Below are positions 25,634 through 34,536 of a DNA stretch of 64,000 nt, piece after piece. Within the stretch, counting starts at the first letter, position 1. Every line of letters begins with the position of its first letter. Below the pieces are notes generated by a model that saw nothing but the letters and a program-made list of their open reading frames with translations, was not told the origin of the DNA and did no database searches. The translations under genes and the position numbers were made by a program. This stretch comes from Allobosea sp. 67-29 (lineage in GTDB: Bacteria > Pseudomonadota > Alphaproteobacteria > Rhizobiales > Beijerinckiaceae), in NCBI RefSeq assembly GCF_001898115.1, contig NZ_MKSQ01000007.1, positions 124,001 to 188,000 of the forward strand. Reading direction: 5' to 3'.

Positions 25634-26098
25634 ATGAAAAACAGCCTGGAAAGGCTTTCTCGCCGCGATTCCATCAAGCTCGCAGCGGCAGCTTTCGCCG
25701 CCGCGGCGATCGCGCCGCGCCTGGCTTTTGCCGATGAGAAGGCTGTCGCAGCCGAGATCAAAAAGCTCTACGGCGACAAGGCGATGGGGCAGGGTAGGAT
25801 CAAGCTCGACGTGCCGGAGATCGCCGAGAACGGCCTCGTCGTCCCGATCGGCGTCGAAGTCGAGAGCCCGATGACGGATGCCGACTACGTCAAGGCGGTG
25901 CACGTCTTCGCCGACGGCAACCCGCAGCCGGGTGTCGTCAGCTACCAGTTCACGCCCGCCTGCGGAAAGGCTTCGGCCGCGACGCGCATGCGCCTTGCGC
26001 AGACGCAGGACGTGATCTGCATCGCGGAGATGTCGAACGGCGATCTTTTTTCGGCGAAGGCCAACGTCAAGGTCACGATCGGCGGCTGCGGCGGCTAA
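25634..26098 (+). CDS. soxY: Thiosulfate oxidation carrier protein SoxY
   Basis: Carries sulfur intermediates covalently on the C-terminal cysteine. The 154-residue precursor has a twin-arginine signal (SRRDSIKLAAAAFAAAAIA) and ends in the swinging arm GGCGG, the hallmark of SoxY. GGGAGG precedes the ATG. It heads the rightward operon soxYZBCDE-dsrE-soxF and is exported with SoxZ. Confidence 0.95.
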   Translation: MKNSLERLSRRDSIKLAAAAFAAAAIAPRLAFADEKAVAAEIKKLYGDKAMGQGRIKLDVPEIAENGLVVPIGVEVESPMTDADYVKAVHVFADGNPQPGVVSYQFTPACGKASAATRMRLAQTQDVICIAEMSNGDLFSAKANVKVTIGGCGG

Positions 26099-26140
26099 GT
26101 AGCCCGCGGGCCGACCAGAACCAGAACAGGCGAGGAAACC

Positions 26141-26470
26141 ATGAGCACGAAGCCCACGCCCCGGGTCCGCGTCCCGGCCAAGGCCGCAGCCGGCGAGTTG
26201 ATCGAGATCAAGACGCTGATCTCGCACGAGATGGAATCAGGCCAGCGCAAGGACGTCAAGGGCGGAACCATTCCGCGCAAGATCATCAACAAGTTCACTG
26301 CGAGCTTCAACGGCAAGCCGGTCTTCGTCGCGGATTGGAACCCGGCGATTTCGGCGAACCCCTATCAGTCGTTCTTCTTCAAGGCTGCGGAATCCGGTGA
26401 GTTCACCTTTGCCTGGAAGGATGACGACGGTTCCGAATATACCGCCAAGAGCAAGCTGACCGTCGGCTAG
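26141..26470 (+). CDS. soxZ: Thiosulfate oxidation carrier complex protein SoxZ
   Basis: Partner of SoxY, 109 residues, with no signal peptide of its own and exported as a complex. The beta-sandwich fold shows in LIEIKTLISHEMESGQRKD and FFFKAAESGEFTFAW, both family signatures. It follows soxY by 42 bases with an AGGCGAGGAAACC ribosome-binding region. Confidence 0.95.
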   Translation: MSTKPTPRVRVPAKAAAGELIEIKTLISHEMESGQRKDVKGGTIPRKIINKFTASFNGKPVFVADWNPAISANPYQSFFFKAAESGEFTFAWKDDDGSEYTAKSKLTVG

Positions 26471-26574
26471 CGCCGACTTCGGCCCGGCGCGTTCGGAAGC
26501 GTCGTCGGGCATGCATCCTCCGATTCCGATCGTTGTTCCCGGGCCGCGGCATGCGCGCGCCCAAAGGACGAGTC

Positions 26575-28272
26575 ATGATCTCGAAACGTGAATTCCTGCA
26601 GGCGACGGGTGTCGCCGCGGTGCTGGCGGCATCGTCCGGACTCGGACCGCTGGGTCGCGCCGCGGCGCAGCAGAAGCTCTCGCAGGCCGATATCCTGCGC
26701 TTCGACCCGCTCGGCACCGTCACGATCCTGTATCTCGCCGATATCCACGCGCAGCTCATGCCGCTGCATTTTCGCGAGCCTTCGGTCAATCTCGGTGTCG
26801 GCGAGGTCAAGGGCGTGCCGCCGCATCTCACTGACGCAGCCTTCCGCGACTACTTCAAGGTCGCTGCGGGCTCGCCCGAAGCCTTCGCACTGACATCGGA
26901 CGATTTCGTCCATCTCGCGCGCAACTACGGCAGGATGGGCGGTCTCGATCGCGTTGCGACCCTGGTTAAGGCGGTCCGGGCCGAGCGCGGCGACGACAAG
27001 GTGCTGCTGCTCGATGGTGGCGATACCTGGCAGGGTAGCTGGAGCGCACTGCAGACCAAGGGCCAGGACATGGTCGATGCCATGTCCGCGCTGAAGGTCG
27101 ATGCGATGACCTCGCACTGGGAGTTCACGCTCGGCGCTGACCGCGTGAAGGAGATCGTGGACGCCGCTCCCTTCGCCTTCCTCGCTCAGAACATCCGCGA
27201 CAAGGAATGGAACGAGCCGGTCTTTCCGCCGCGCAAGATCTTCGAGAAGGGCGGGGCGAAGATCGCCGTCATCGGCCAGGCCCTGCCGCGCACGGCGATT
27301 GCCAACCCGCGCTGGATGTTCCCGGAATGGGAATTCGGCATCCGCGAGGAGGATCTGCAGAAGCAGGTCGACGAGGCGCGCGCCGAGGGGGCCAGTGTCG
27401 TCGTTCTGCTTTCGCATGACGGTTTCGACGTCGACCGCAAGCTCGCCTCGCGGGTCAGGGGCATCGACGTCATCCTGACCGCCCACACGCACGATGCGAT
27501 GCCGGGGCTGATCCGCGTCGGCGACACCGTGCTCGTCGCCACCGGGTCGCACGGCAAATTCGTTTCGCGCCTCGATCTCGCGGTGAAGGACGGCAGGCTC
27601 GCGGACATCCGCTTCAAGCTCATGCCGGTCTTTGCCGATGCGATCGCGCCGGATGCCGAGATGGCGGCGCTGGTGACGAAGCTGCGCCAGCCCTACGCGG
27701 CCGATCTTGCCGAGGAAATCGGCCGGACGGATTCGCTGCTCTACCGGCGCGGCAACTTCAACGGCACCTTCGACGACCTGATCTGTGCCGCGATGATGCA
27801 GCAGCGTGACGCGGAGATCACGCTGTCGCCCGGCTTCCGCTGGGGCGGTTCGCTCCTTCCGGGCGAGCCGATCACCTGGGAGGCGATCACCAACGCCACC
27901 GCGATCACCTATCCGAACTGCTACCGGATGGAGATGACGGGCCAGCAGCTCAAGGATGTGCTCGAAGATGTCGCCGACAACATCTTCCACCCCGACCCCT
28001 ATTTCCAGGGCGGCGGCGACATGGTCCGCGTCGGCGGCATGGGCTACGCCATCGACGTTGCCCGGCCGATGGGCAGCCGCATCTCGGAAATGACCCATCT
28101 GAAATCCGGCCAGCCGATCGAGGCGGGCAAAAGTTATGTCGTTTCCGGCTGGGCGAGCGTCAACGAGAGTACGCAGGGGCCGCCAATCTGGGATGTCGTG
28201 CGCGATCACGTCGCCGCTTCAGGGACCATTTCGCTTCAGCCGAACACCGCCGTGAAAGTGAGCGGCGCATGA
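26575..28272 (+). CDS. soxB: Thiosulfohydrolase SoxB
   Basis: Binuclear manganese hydrolase of 565 residues that releases sulfate from SoxY-bound sulfonate. Calcineurin-like metallophosphatase motifs: YLADIHAQ, GGDTWQG, TSHWEF, LSHDGFD and TAHTHDAMPG; the C-terminal 5'-nucleotidase-type domain follows. The N-terminal signal MISKREFLQATGVAA has KR in place of the twin arginine, a variant that still resembles a Tat signal. AAAGGA precedes the chosen ATG. Confidence 0.95.
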   Translation: MISKREFLQATGVAAVLAASSGLGPLGRAAAQQKLSQADILRFDPLGTVTILYLADIHAQLMPLHFREPSVNLGVGEVKGVPPHLTDAAFRDYFKVAAGSPEAFALTSDDFVHLARNYGRMGGLDRVATLVKAVRAERGDDKVLLLDGGDTWQGSWSALQTKGQDMVDAMSALKVDAMTSHWEFTLGADRVKEIVDAAPFAFLAQNIRDKEWNEPVFPPRKIFEKGGAKIAVIGQALPRTAIANPRWMFPEWEFGIREEDLQKQVDEARAEGASVVVLLSHDGFDVDRKLASRVRGIDVILTAHTHDAMPGLIRVGDTVLVATGSHGKFVSRLDLAVKDGRLADIRFKLMPVFADAIAPDAEMAALVTKLRQPYAADLAEEIGRTDSLLYRRGNFNGTFDDLICAAMMQQRDAEITLSPGFRWGGSLLPGEPITWEAITNATAITYPNCYRMEMTGQQLKDVLEDVADNIFHPDPYFQGGGDMVRVGGMGYAIDVARPMGSRISEMTHLKSGQPIEAGKSYVVSGWASVNESTQGPPIWDVVRDHVAASGTISLQPNTAVKVSGA

Positions 28273-28317
28273 TCGCCGTCGCGTCCGGCCTCACCCGTCA
28301 TCGGAGGACATGAGAGG

Positions 28318-29592
28318 ATGACCTCGCACAGCGACGATTTTGCTCCGAGCCGACGCCGCTTCCTGGGCGGCGCGGCGCTCGCCGGCGCGGGGCTCGTCGC
28401 CGCCGGCCCTGCGCGGGCCGAGACGGCCAAGCCCGACCCGCTCATCACAGAGGTGCAGGACTGGAACCGCTATCTGGGGGAGGGCGTCGACAAGCACCCC
28501 TACGGCGTGCCGTCCCGCTTCGAGAAGAACGTTGTGCGGCGCGATGTGCCGTGGCTGACGGCTTCGCCGGAATCCTCGGTCAACTTCACGCCGCTGCACG
28601 ATCTCGACGGCATCATCACCCCTTCCGGCCTGTGCTTCGAGCGCCATCATGGCGGCATCGCGGACATCGATCCGGCCAACCACAGGCTGATGATTCACGG
28701 CCTGGTCGACAAGCCGCTCGTCTTCACGATGGAGGACATCAGGCGGATGCCGCGCGAGAACAGGATCTTCTTCCTGGAATGCGCGGCGAATTCCGGGATG
28801 GAGTGGCGCGGGGCGCAGCTCAACGGCTGCCAGTTCACGCACGGCATGGTTCACAACGTCATGTATACCGGCGTGCCGTTGCGGACGATCCTGGCCGAGG
28901 CGGGCCTGAAGCCGAAGGCGAAATGGCTCATGCTCGAAGGCGCCGATGCCGCGGGCATGAACCGCTCGCTCCCGCTGGAAAAGGCGCTCGATGACGTCCT
29001 CATCGCCTTCGCCATGAACGGCGAGGCGCTGCGGCCGGAACAGGGCTATCCGCTGCGTGCCGTCATTCCCGGTTGGGAAGGCAATCTCTGGGTCAAGTGG
29101 CTGCGCCGGATCGAGGTTGGCGACATGCCCTGGATGGCGCGCGAGGAGACTTCCAAATACACCGACCTGCTTGCGGATGGACGCTCGCGCCGCTTCACCT
29201 TCGTCATGGATGCGAAGTCGGTCGTCACCAGCCCCTCGCCGCAGGCGCCGCTGAAGCACAAGGGCCGCAACGTCCTCTCTGGGCTCGCATGGTCGGGACG
29301 CGGCACGATCAAGCGGGTCGACGTCACCCTCGATGGCGGCAAGAACTGGCAGCACGCACGCATCGACGGCCCGGTTCTCGAGAAGTCGCTGACCCGCTTC
29401 TACGTCGATTTCGACTGGAATGGCGGCGAATTGCTGGTTCAGTCGCGGGCTATCGACTCCACCGGTTATGTTCAGCCGACGAAAGAAGAACTGCGCAAGG
29501 TCCGCGGCGCCAACTCGATCTATCACAACAACGGCATCCAGACCTGGCACGTGAAGCCGAACGGGGAGACCGAGAATGTCGAAATCTCCTAG
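28318..29592 (+). CDS. soxC: Sulfane dehydrogenase subunit SoxC
   Basis: Molybdenum cofactor subunit of SoxCD, 424 residues. Tat signal SRRRFLGGAALAGAGLVAA; the sulfite-oxidase-fold domain carries the Mo-coordinating cysteine in FFLECAANSG and the dimerisation domain starts near residue 300 with SGRGTIKRVDVTLDGG. Together with SoxD it oxidises the outer sulfane of SoxY-S-SH, allowing complete oxidation to sulfate without sulfur globules. It overlaps soxD by 17 bases. Confidence 0.95.
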   Translation: MTSHSDDFAPSRRRFLGGAALAGAGLVAAGPARAETAKPDPLITEVQDWNRYLGEGVDKHPYGVPSRFEKNVVRRDVPWLTASPESSVNFTPLHDLDGIITPSGLCFERHHGGIADIDPANHRLMIHGLVDKPLVFTMEDIRRMPRENRIFFLECAANSGMEWRGAQLNGCQFTHGMVHNVMYTGVPLRTILAEAGLKPKAKWLMLEGADAAGMNRSLPLEKALDDVLIAFAMNGEALRPEQGYPLRAVIPGWEGNLWVKWLRRIEVGDMPWMAREETSKYTDLLADGRSRRFTFVMDAKSVVTSPSPQAPLKHKGRNVLSGLAWSGRGTIKRVDVTLDGGKNWQHARIDGPVLEKSLTRFYVDFDWNGGELLVQSRAIDSTGYVQPTKEELRKVRGANSIYHNNGIQTWHVKPNGETENVEIS

Positions 29593-30319
29593 GGTCGCGC
29601 TTCTGGCGGCTGCCGCCGGCCTTGCCCTTGCGCTGGCCGGCCCGCTCGTCGCCCAGCCCGTGCACAAGCCGCACCCTGCGGCGCACCCGCATGCGGCTCA
29701 GGCTCCTGCGCAGCCGCTTCCGCCGGCGGCCGCCCGGATGGGCCTCGGCCGCGAGGCGCTTCCGGAGGAGATCAAGGCCTGGTCGATCGATGTCAGGCCG
29801 GACGGGAAGGGGCTGCCACCCGGCAAGGGCACGGTGCGGCAGGGAGACGAGCTGTTTCAGGCGCAATGCGCGGCCTGCCATGGCGAGTTCGGGCAGGGAA
29901 ACGGCCGCTGGCCGGTCCTGGCCGGCGGGCAGGGCTCGCTCAAGGACGACCGACCGGAAAAGACCATCGGCTCGTTCTGGCCAGACCTGTCGACGGTGTT
30001 CGACTATGTCCGCCGCGCCATGCCGTTCGGCAATGCACAGTCGCTGCAGCCGGACGAGGTCTATGCCCTGACGGCCTATCTCCTCTACCTCAACGATATC
30101 GTCAAGGACGAGGATTTCGAGCTTTCGGACAAGAACTTCACCTCGGTTAAGCTTCCCAACGCCGCGGCTTTCTACGACGATGACCGGGAGACGACGGAGA
30201 AGTCGTTTTGGGGCAGGCAGCCTTGCATGAAGGACTGCAAGGCGGAGGCGAAGATCACGGGCCGCGCGACCGTGCTGGACGTCACGCCCGATTCCAAGAC
30301 GGCTCCCAAGGTCGATTGA
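29576..30319 (+). CDS. soxD: SoxD cytochrome c subunit (single haem, short form)
   Basis: Electron-accepting subunit of SoxCD, 247 residues. Signal ends near LVAQP and is followed by a His/Pro/Ala-rich linker (HKPHPAAHPHAAQ). There is one haem motif, CAACH at 98-102, against two in the long Paracoccus form; the C-terminal part has a CMKDC pair. Its start lies within soxC and its stop overlaps the next ATG (TGATG), so translation is coupled in series. Confidence 0.88.
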   Translation: MSKSPRVALLAAAAGLALALAGPLVAQPVHKPHPAAHPHAAQAPAQPLPPAAARMGLGREALPEEIKAWSIDVRPDGKGLPPGKGTVRQGDELFQAQCAACHGEFGQGNGRWPVLAGGQGSLKDDRPEKTIGSFWPDLSTVFDYVRRAMPFGNAQSLQPDEVYALTAYLLYLNDIVKDEDFELSDKNFTSVKLPNAAAFYDDDRETTEKSFWGRQPCMKDCKAEAKITGRATVLDVTPDSKTAPKVD

Positions 30320-30648
30320 TGGGAGCGGCGCCGGTGGCTTCGGGATGGATGAGCTTCGCCGCCATGGCAGCCGGGCTGGCCGCTGGTTCGGCCCAGGCGG
30401 CGGGTGACCGGGCTCTCGGAGAATATCTCTCCGCCGAATGCGCGGCCTGCCATGTCGGCAGCGCGTCCGGGGCGCAGGGCATCCCGGCTCTTGCCGGCAT
30501 GCCGGCCGGGCAGCTCACCGCGTTGATGATGTCCTACCGGCGTGGCGAACGCGACAATGCCGCCATGCGCAATGTTGCACGGCAACTTTCGGAAGACGAT
30601 ATCGCGGCTCTGGCCGCCTATTACGAGGGGCTGAAAACGGCCCCCTGA
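30319..30648 (+). CDS. soxE: SoxE-like periplasmic cytochrome c
   Basis: Small c-type cytochrome of 109 residues with an export signal ending in AQAAG and one haem site CAACH followed by HVGSASGAQGIPALAG. It matches the cytochrome subunit of flavocytochrome c sulfide dehydrogenase, whose flavin subunit is encoded two genes downstream. Unlike the usual soxEF pair, a DsrE-family gene is placed between them. Confidence 0.8.
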   Translation: MGAAPVASGWMSFAAMAAGLAAGSAQAAGDRALGEYLSAECAACHVGSASGAQGIPALAGMPAGQLTALMMSYRRGERDNAAMRNVARQLSEDDIAALAAYYEGLKTAP

Positions 30649-30682
30649 CCGTCGATATGCGGCGGCCAACAGGGAGGAGACG

Positions 30683-31210
30683 ATGACGGATTGCACAGGG
30701 ACGCCGTCGCGGCGCGGCTTGCTCGCCGCCGCGGCTTCAGGGCTGGCGGTGGCGGCGACCGCCGCGGCTGCCGCCGCTCCCCGGGACGTCGGTCTCGCGG
30801 AGCTCAAGAAGGAAGCCGACATCGCTTGCCTCTATCACTGCGACTTCGGCGACGCTGCGCGCTTCGAGCAGATGCTGACCAACATCGCGAACCACTATTC
30901 CGCCTACGATGCCGATCCGTTCGCGCTGCAGCTGGCGATCGTGGCGCATGGAGCGGGCGTGAAGTTCTTCCTGAAGGACCTCGAGGGCACCGCCTGGGCC
31001 GGGGACGCGGCCGCGATGAAATCCTTCGACCGTGTCGAGGCGCTCGCCAAGAACGGGCTCAAGGTGCATCTCTGCGAGATCACCTTCCAGCGCAACAGGA
31101 TCGACAAGGCGAAGGCGAGGGAAGCCGCTTTCGCGAGCTTCGTGCCGTCGGGCGTCGCGACCGTGGCCGCGCTCCAGGCGAAGGGCTTCGCCTATATGAA
31201 GGTCGGTTGA
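30683..31210 (+). CDS. Tat-exported DsrE-family sulfur-trafficking protein
   Basis: A 175-residue protein with a twin-arginine signal (SRRGLLAAAASGLAVAA) and a DsrE/DsrF-like domain: HCDFGDAARFEQMLTNI, LAIVAHGAGVKFFL and a cysteine at 134 in HLCEITF. DsrE folds bind sulfane sulfur on a conserved cysteine; Cys in CLYHC is a second candidate. GGGAGG precedes the ATG and it ends two bases before the flavoprotein gene. Probably accepts sulfur produced by SoxEF in the periplasm. Confidence 0.82.
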   Translation: MTDCTGTPSRRGLLAAAASGLAVAATAAAAAAPRDVGLAELKKEADIACLYHCDFGDAARFEQMLTNIANHYSAYDADPFALQLAIVAHGAGVKFFLKDLEGTAWAGDAAAMKSFDRVEALAKNGLKVHLCEITFQRNRIDKAKAREAAFASFVPSGVATVAALQAKGFAYMKVG

Positions 31211-31212
31211 CG

Positions 31213-32490
31213 ATGGCGATGCGGGTCCACCGACGCAGGCTTCTCGAAACCGGGCTTGTCGCCGCCGCGAGCATGGTGGCGCCTGCCGTGATCGGGCAGG
31301 CGCGGCCTCGCGTCGTCGTTGTGGGTGGCGGAGCCGGCGGCGCCACGGCCGCCCGCTATATGGCGCGGGATTCGAATGGCCAGCTCGCGGTGACGCTGGT
31401 CGAAGAAAACGAACTCTATCACACCTGCTTCCACTCGAACCTGTATCTTGGCGGGTTCAAGAGCTACGCCGAGATCACCCATCGCTACGACACGCTCGCC
31501 AGCCGCTACGGCATCGCGCTCGCCCGCGACCGCGCGGAGGGGATCGACCGTGACAGGCGCGAGGTGGTGCTTCGCGGCGGCACGCGCCTGCCCTATGACC
31601 GGTTGGTCCTCTCGCCGGGCATCGACCTCAAATACGATTCCGTTCCCGGCTGGTCCAAGACCGCGGAGGAAACCATGCCGCATGGCTGGAAGCCTGGACC
31701 CCAGACCCAGCTCATCCGGAAGAAGCTCGAAGCCGTGCCGAATGGCGGCACGATCGTGATGGTCGCCCCGCCCAATCCCTATCGCTGCCCGCCCGGCCCC
31801 TACGAGCGCGCCTCGATGTTCGCGCATGTGTTGAAGAGCACGGGCCGTGGAGATGCCCGCATCGTCATCCTCGATCCGAAGGAGAGCTTTTCCAAGCAGG
31901 GCGTCTTCCAGGAGGGCTGGGAAAGATATTACGGCACGATGATCGAATGGCTCGGTCCGAAGATCCACGACGGCATCAGGTCGGTCGACCCGGCGACGAA
32001 CACCGTGGTCACCGGATTCGAGACCTACCGCGACTGCGCCTTCGTCAACGTCATCCCGGCGCAGATGGCGGGCGAGATCGCGCGCCGCGCCGGGCTCGCT
32101 CCGCCGGGAGGCTATTGCGCGATCGACCCCGCGACGATGAAGGCGACCGTCGATGCCAACATCCATGTGCTGGGCGACGCCTGTGCGGCCGGCGACATGC
32201 CGAAATCGGCCTTCGCCGCGAACAGCCAGGCCAAGGTCGCGGCGATGGTCGTCCGCGCCGAGCTGACAGGCTCGCGCAGCTTTCCGCCGCGCTATCTCAA
32301 CACCTGCTGGTCGCTGGTCGAGACCGACGATGCGATCAAGGTCGGCGGCCGCTACGAGCCGCGCGACGGACGCATCGCCGCCGTCGAGACCTTCGTCTCG
32401 CAGAACGATGAACCTGCCGATCTGCGCAAGCAGAACGAGGCCGAGAACCGCGGCTGGTACGCGGCCATCACCGCCGACATGTTCGGATAG
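31213..32490 (+). CDS. soxF: SoxF / FccB flavoprotein, sulfide dehydrogenase
   Basis: FAD subunit of flavocytochrome c sulfide dehydrogenase, 425 residues. A Tat-like signal (VHRRRLLETGLVAAASMVA) precedes the dinucleotide fold VVVVGGGAGGATAA. Redox cysteines are in YHTCFHSNLYLGG and PNPYRCPPGPYER; a C-terminal FAD motif HVLGDACAAGDMPKSAF follows. It oxidises sulfide to polysulfide or sulfur in the periplasm and reduces cytochrome c. It is tightly linked to the DsrE-like gene. Confidence 0.9.
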   Translation: MAMRVHRRRLLETGLVAAASMVAPAVIGQARPRVVVVGGGAGGATAARYMARDSNGQLAVTLVEENELYHTCFHSNLYLGGFKSYAEITHRYDTLASRYGIALARDRAEGIDRDRREVVLRGGTRLPYDRLVLSPGIDLKYDSVPGWSKTAEETMPHGWKPGPQTQLIRKKLEAVPNGGTIVMVAPPNPYRCPPGPYERASMFAHVLKSTGRGDARIVILDPKESFSKQGVFQEGWERYYGTMIEWLGPKIHDGIRSVDPATNTVVTGFETYRDCAFVNVIPAQMAGEIARRAGLAPPGGYCAIDPATMKATVDANIHVLGDACAAGDMPKSAFAANSQAKVAAMVVRAELTGSRSFPPRYLNTCWSLVETDDAIKVGGRYEPRDGRIAAVETFVSQNDEPADLRKQNEAENRGWYAAITADMFG

Positions 32491-32531
32491 CGGCCGGCCA
32501 CCGCCTTCAACCCGAGACCAGAGGACACCGC

Positions 32532-32918
32532 ATGAAGATCCTGATTCCCGCCCTGTTCCTGTCGTCGCTGCTGGCCGTCAGCTCGGCTGCGGCGCAGGAC
32601 GTCTCCGTCGGCGAGCGCTCCTTCAACAAGTGCCGGGCCTGCCATCAGATCGGCGAGACGGCGAGGAACGGGGTGGGACCGGAGCTGAACGGGCTGTTCG
32701 GGCGCCATACCGGGTCGGTCGAGGGTTACGCCTATTCCGCCGCGAACAAGGCCGCCAACCTCACTTGGGACGAGAAGACTTTTGCCGAGTACATCAGGGA
32801 CCCCAAGGCCAAGATCCCGGGCACGAAGATGGTCTTCGTGGGCATCAAGAACGACAAGGAAATCGCCGATCTGACCGCCTTCCTCAAGCAGTTCGGCAAG
32901 GACGGCAAGAAGATGTGA
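32532..32918 (+). CDS. Class I cytochrome c (c550/c2-like)
   Basis: A 128-residue exported cytochrome with signal ending SSAAAQD, haem site CRACH, and the axial-methionine region IPGTKMVFVGIKN. It is the likely soluble electron acceptor for the Sox complexes, carrying electrons to a terminal oxidase. It is the last rightward gene of the sox region and faces dsbA convergently. Confidence 0.9.
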   Translation: MKILIPALFLSSLLAVSSAAAQDVSVGERSFNKCRACHQIGETARNGVGPELNGLFGRHTGSVEGYAYSAANKAANLTWDEKTFAEYIRDPKAKIPGTKMVFVGIKNDKEIADLTAFLKQFGKDGKKM

Positions 32919-32972
32919 GCGGCGTGCCTGGGGCCGAGCCTGCTGGCCTGCGCCTCGCAGCCGCCGCCGCCG

Positions 32973-33596
32973 TCAGGGCCCGGCCTGCTTGCGACGTGCG
33001 TCCGAGACGGCCTGCTTGAAGCCGGCGTAATCCAGGGTCGAAGTCCTGAACGGACCGACGAGATAGGTCGGAGTGCCTTGGAGGCCCAGTGAATCGGCTT
33101 GCGTCATCGTGCGGCGCAGCAGAGCCGCGATCTTGTCTCGGTTGGCATCGAGATCGGCCTGCAGCCGGTCGAGATCGATGCCCGCACCCTTGATCGCCGC
33201 GGAAATCTGCTCCCGGCTGAGGCGCCCCTTGGTCGCCATCAGCGCGTCGTGGGCCTGCTGGTATCGGTCCTGATAGGCTGCCGCGAGGGCGAGCTGCGCC
33301 GCATAGACCGAGGTCTCCGCGATGACCGGCCAGTCCTTGTAGACGAGCCTGATCTTGCCGTCCTCCCTGACAATACGGGCGAGGGCTGGCGCGGACGCCT
33401 TGCAGTAGGGGCAGTTGTAGTCGAGGAACGCCACGATCGTCACGTCTCCCCGCGGATTGCCGCCAACCGGAGCGTCGGGGTCGTTCAGGATCGCTTCCGC
33501 GTCGATCCGGGACGTGCCCTGAGCCTGCGCGATGACGGGCAGCGCGGCCCCGGCGAGCGCGAGGGCGGCGATGATGGTGCGGCGGTCGTGGTTCAT
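32973..33596 (-). CDS. DsbA-family thiol-disulfide protein
   Basis: Periplasmic thioredoxin-fold protein of about 207 residues with a twin-arginine-like leader (HDRRTIIAALALAGAALPV), active site CPYC in FLDYNCPYCK, and the cis-proline loop LQGTPTYLVG. It belongs to the DsbA/DsbG-like group with a helical insertion. It may support cytochrome c maturation or thiol redox of the Sox proteins; a general role is possible. Start by ATG at MNHDRR, with another ATG three codons upstream. Confidence 0.85.
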   Translation of the reverse strand: MNHDRRTIIAALALAGAALPVIAQAQGTSRIDAEAILNDPDAPVGGNPRGDVTIVAFLDYNCPYCKASAPALARIVREDGKIRLVYKDWPVIAETSVYAAQLALAAAYQDRYQQAHDALMATKGRLSREQISAAIKGAGIDLDRLQADLDANRDKIAALLRRTMTQADSLGLQGTPTYLVGPFRTSTLDYAGFKQAVSDARRKQAGP

Positions 33597-33605
33597 GGCG
33601 CGCAT

Positions 33606-33978
33606 GTCGTTGTTCCGGTTAGGTTATGCAAGAGGGCAGCCCGGCGTTGCGGATACGAGCCACCTAAAGGCTCGCAGGTGGTCGAAGGATGACGCGATCA
33701 GTCGCACCAGCCCGAGGCAGACCTGATTTCGGTATGCTCCCTGGCGTGACGGACACTGCGATGCGCATCCTCATCGTCGAAGACGACCCGTTCTCGCCGA
33801 TGCCTCGCCGTTCAACCCTTGCGATCGTGAAGACGGCGCCCAGCCAGACCGGCGCCGAACCTGCTTTCGCTCAGCTACCAGAGGAAGATTGGGGGTGTGA
33901 CCGGATTCAGCCGAAGACCGCGAGGCGCTACACCTCCTCTTGCAAAATCGGCGGACCGGCGGCATTGAACCGCCCTAG
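33606..33978. pseudogene. Gap before tRNA-Ser with response-regulator remnant
   Basis: The only recognisable piece is MRILIVEDDPF, read from an ATG at 33761 on the plus strand, a typical start of a CheY-like receiver domain. After these 11 residues the frame has no receiver similarity and runs into the tRNA gene. Most likely a truncated response regulator left by rearrangement. The rest of the gap holds no convincing gene. Confidence 0.35.
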
Positions 33979-34068
33979 GGAAGGGTGGCCGAGTGGTTTA
34001 AGGCAGCGGTCTTGAAAACCGCCGTGGGTGCAAGCCCACCGTGGGTTCGAATCCCACCCCTTCCGCCA
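33979..34068 (+). tRNA. tRNA-Ser (anticodon UGA)
   Basis: A 90-base class II tRNA with the long variable arm expected for serine. Acceptor stem GGAAGGG pairs with CCCTTCC, the anticodon loop is CTTGAAA (anticodon TGA), the T-loop reads GTTCGAATC, and CCA is encoded. Its last bases form the attachment core of the integrated element that begins here. Confidence 0.97.
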
Positions 34069-34069
34069 A
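34055..34069 (+). repeat. attL core (15-bp direct repeat)
   Basis: CACCCCTTCCGCCAA, the tRNA acceptor 3' end including CCA plus one base. Identical to the copy at the right boundary 13.9 kb away. Confidence 0.88.
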
Positions 34070-34125
34070 ATAAATTCAGCCAATGCTTTGGTAAATCTAA
34101 GAATTTTGTGAAGTCATCGGGCTGT

Positions 34126-34148
34126 CTGCCCTAATTTCTGCCCTAACT
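34126..34148 (+). repeat. Left arm-type integrase site (tandem pair)
   Basis: Two 11-base units of the form CTGCCCTAAYT separated by one base, 57 bases inside the left core. They match 20 of 23 bases of an equally spaced pair at the right end; all three differences are transitions. Fits the tandem arm sites bound by the N-terminal domain of tyrosine integrases. Confidence 0.6.
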
Positions 34149-34329
34149 GAACCATGCGCTTGCTGGGCCTTTTGGCCGGATCCGCGCCAGCGTGCTCCCG
34201 CTCGTGCGAGTGCGGCAGGGCCGTGAATACCCCGCTCCCAAAAATCGAATCGCAATTGGTCCTGTGTAGCGTGCTTCCATATAGCGCCATGCGTTTCATG
34301 CGGCGCGAATGAGAAATGGAGCGCCCACC

Positions 34330-34536
34330 ATGACCCACGCCGTCGAATGCGAAAAGCAAACAAAGATCGAGCCGGAACTGTACACCGTCCAGGACACAGC
34401 GCGAATTCTGAGCATCTCAGTCGCCTCGGTATATCGATTGATCTCCCGCAGTGAACTTAAGTCAGTGAAACTTGGCGGCCGAGCGCTGGTAACGCGGGTG
34501 GCGCTCAATGATCTTTTACGTGGGATTGGTGCCTAA
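34330..34536 (+). CDS. AlpA/excisionase-like helix-turn-helix protein
   Basis: Small DNA-binding protein of 68 residues of the MerR-like HTH_17 type: YTVQDTARILSISVASVYRLI is the helix-turn-helix and ELKSVKLGGRALVTRVALNDLL the wing. Such proteins act as excisionases or activate integrase in P4-like elements. GGAG precedes the chosen ATG; an ATG at 34309 is in frame. It is the gene nearest the left attachment site, opposite to the integrase end. Confidence 0.8.
   Translation: MTHAVECEKQTKIEPELYTVQDTARILSISVASVYRLISRSELKSVKLGGRALVTRVALNDLLRGIGA

Noticed and set aside
33689..34015. A 108-codon plus-strand frame ending inside the tRNA gene
   Set aside because: It overlaps tRNA-Ser by 37 bases and shows similarity only in the short receiver-like start, so it is treated as a remnant, not a gene.
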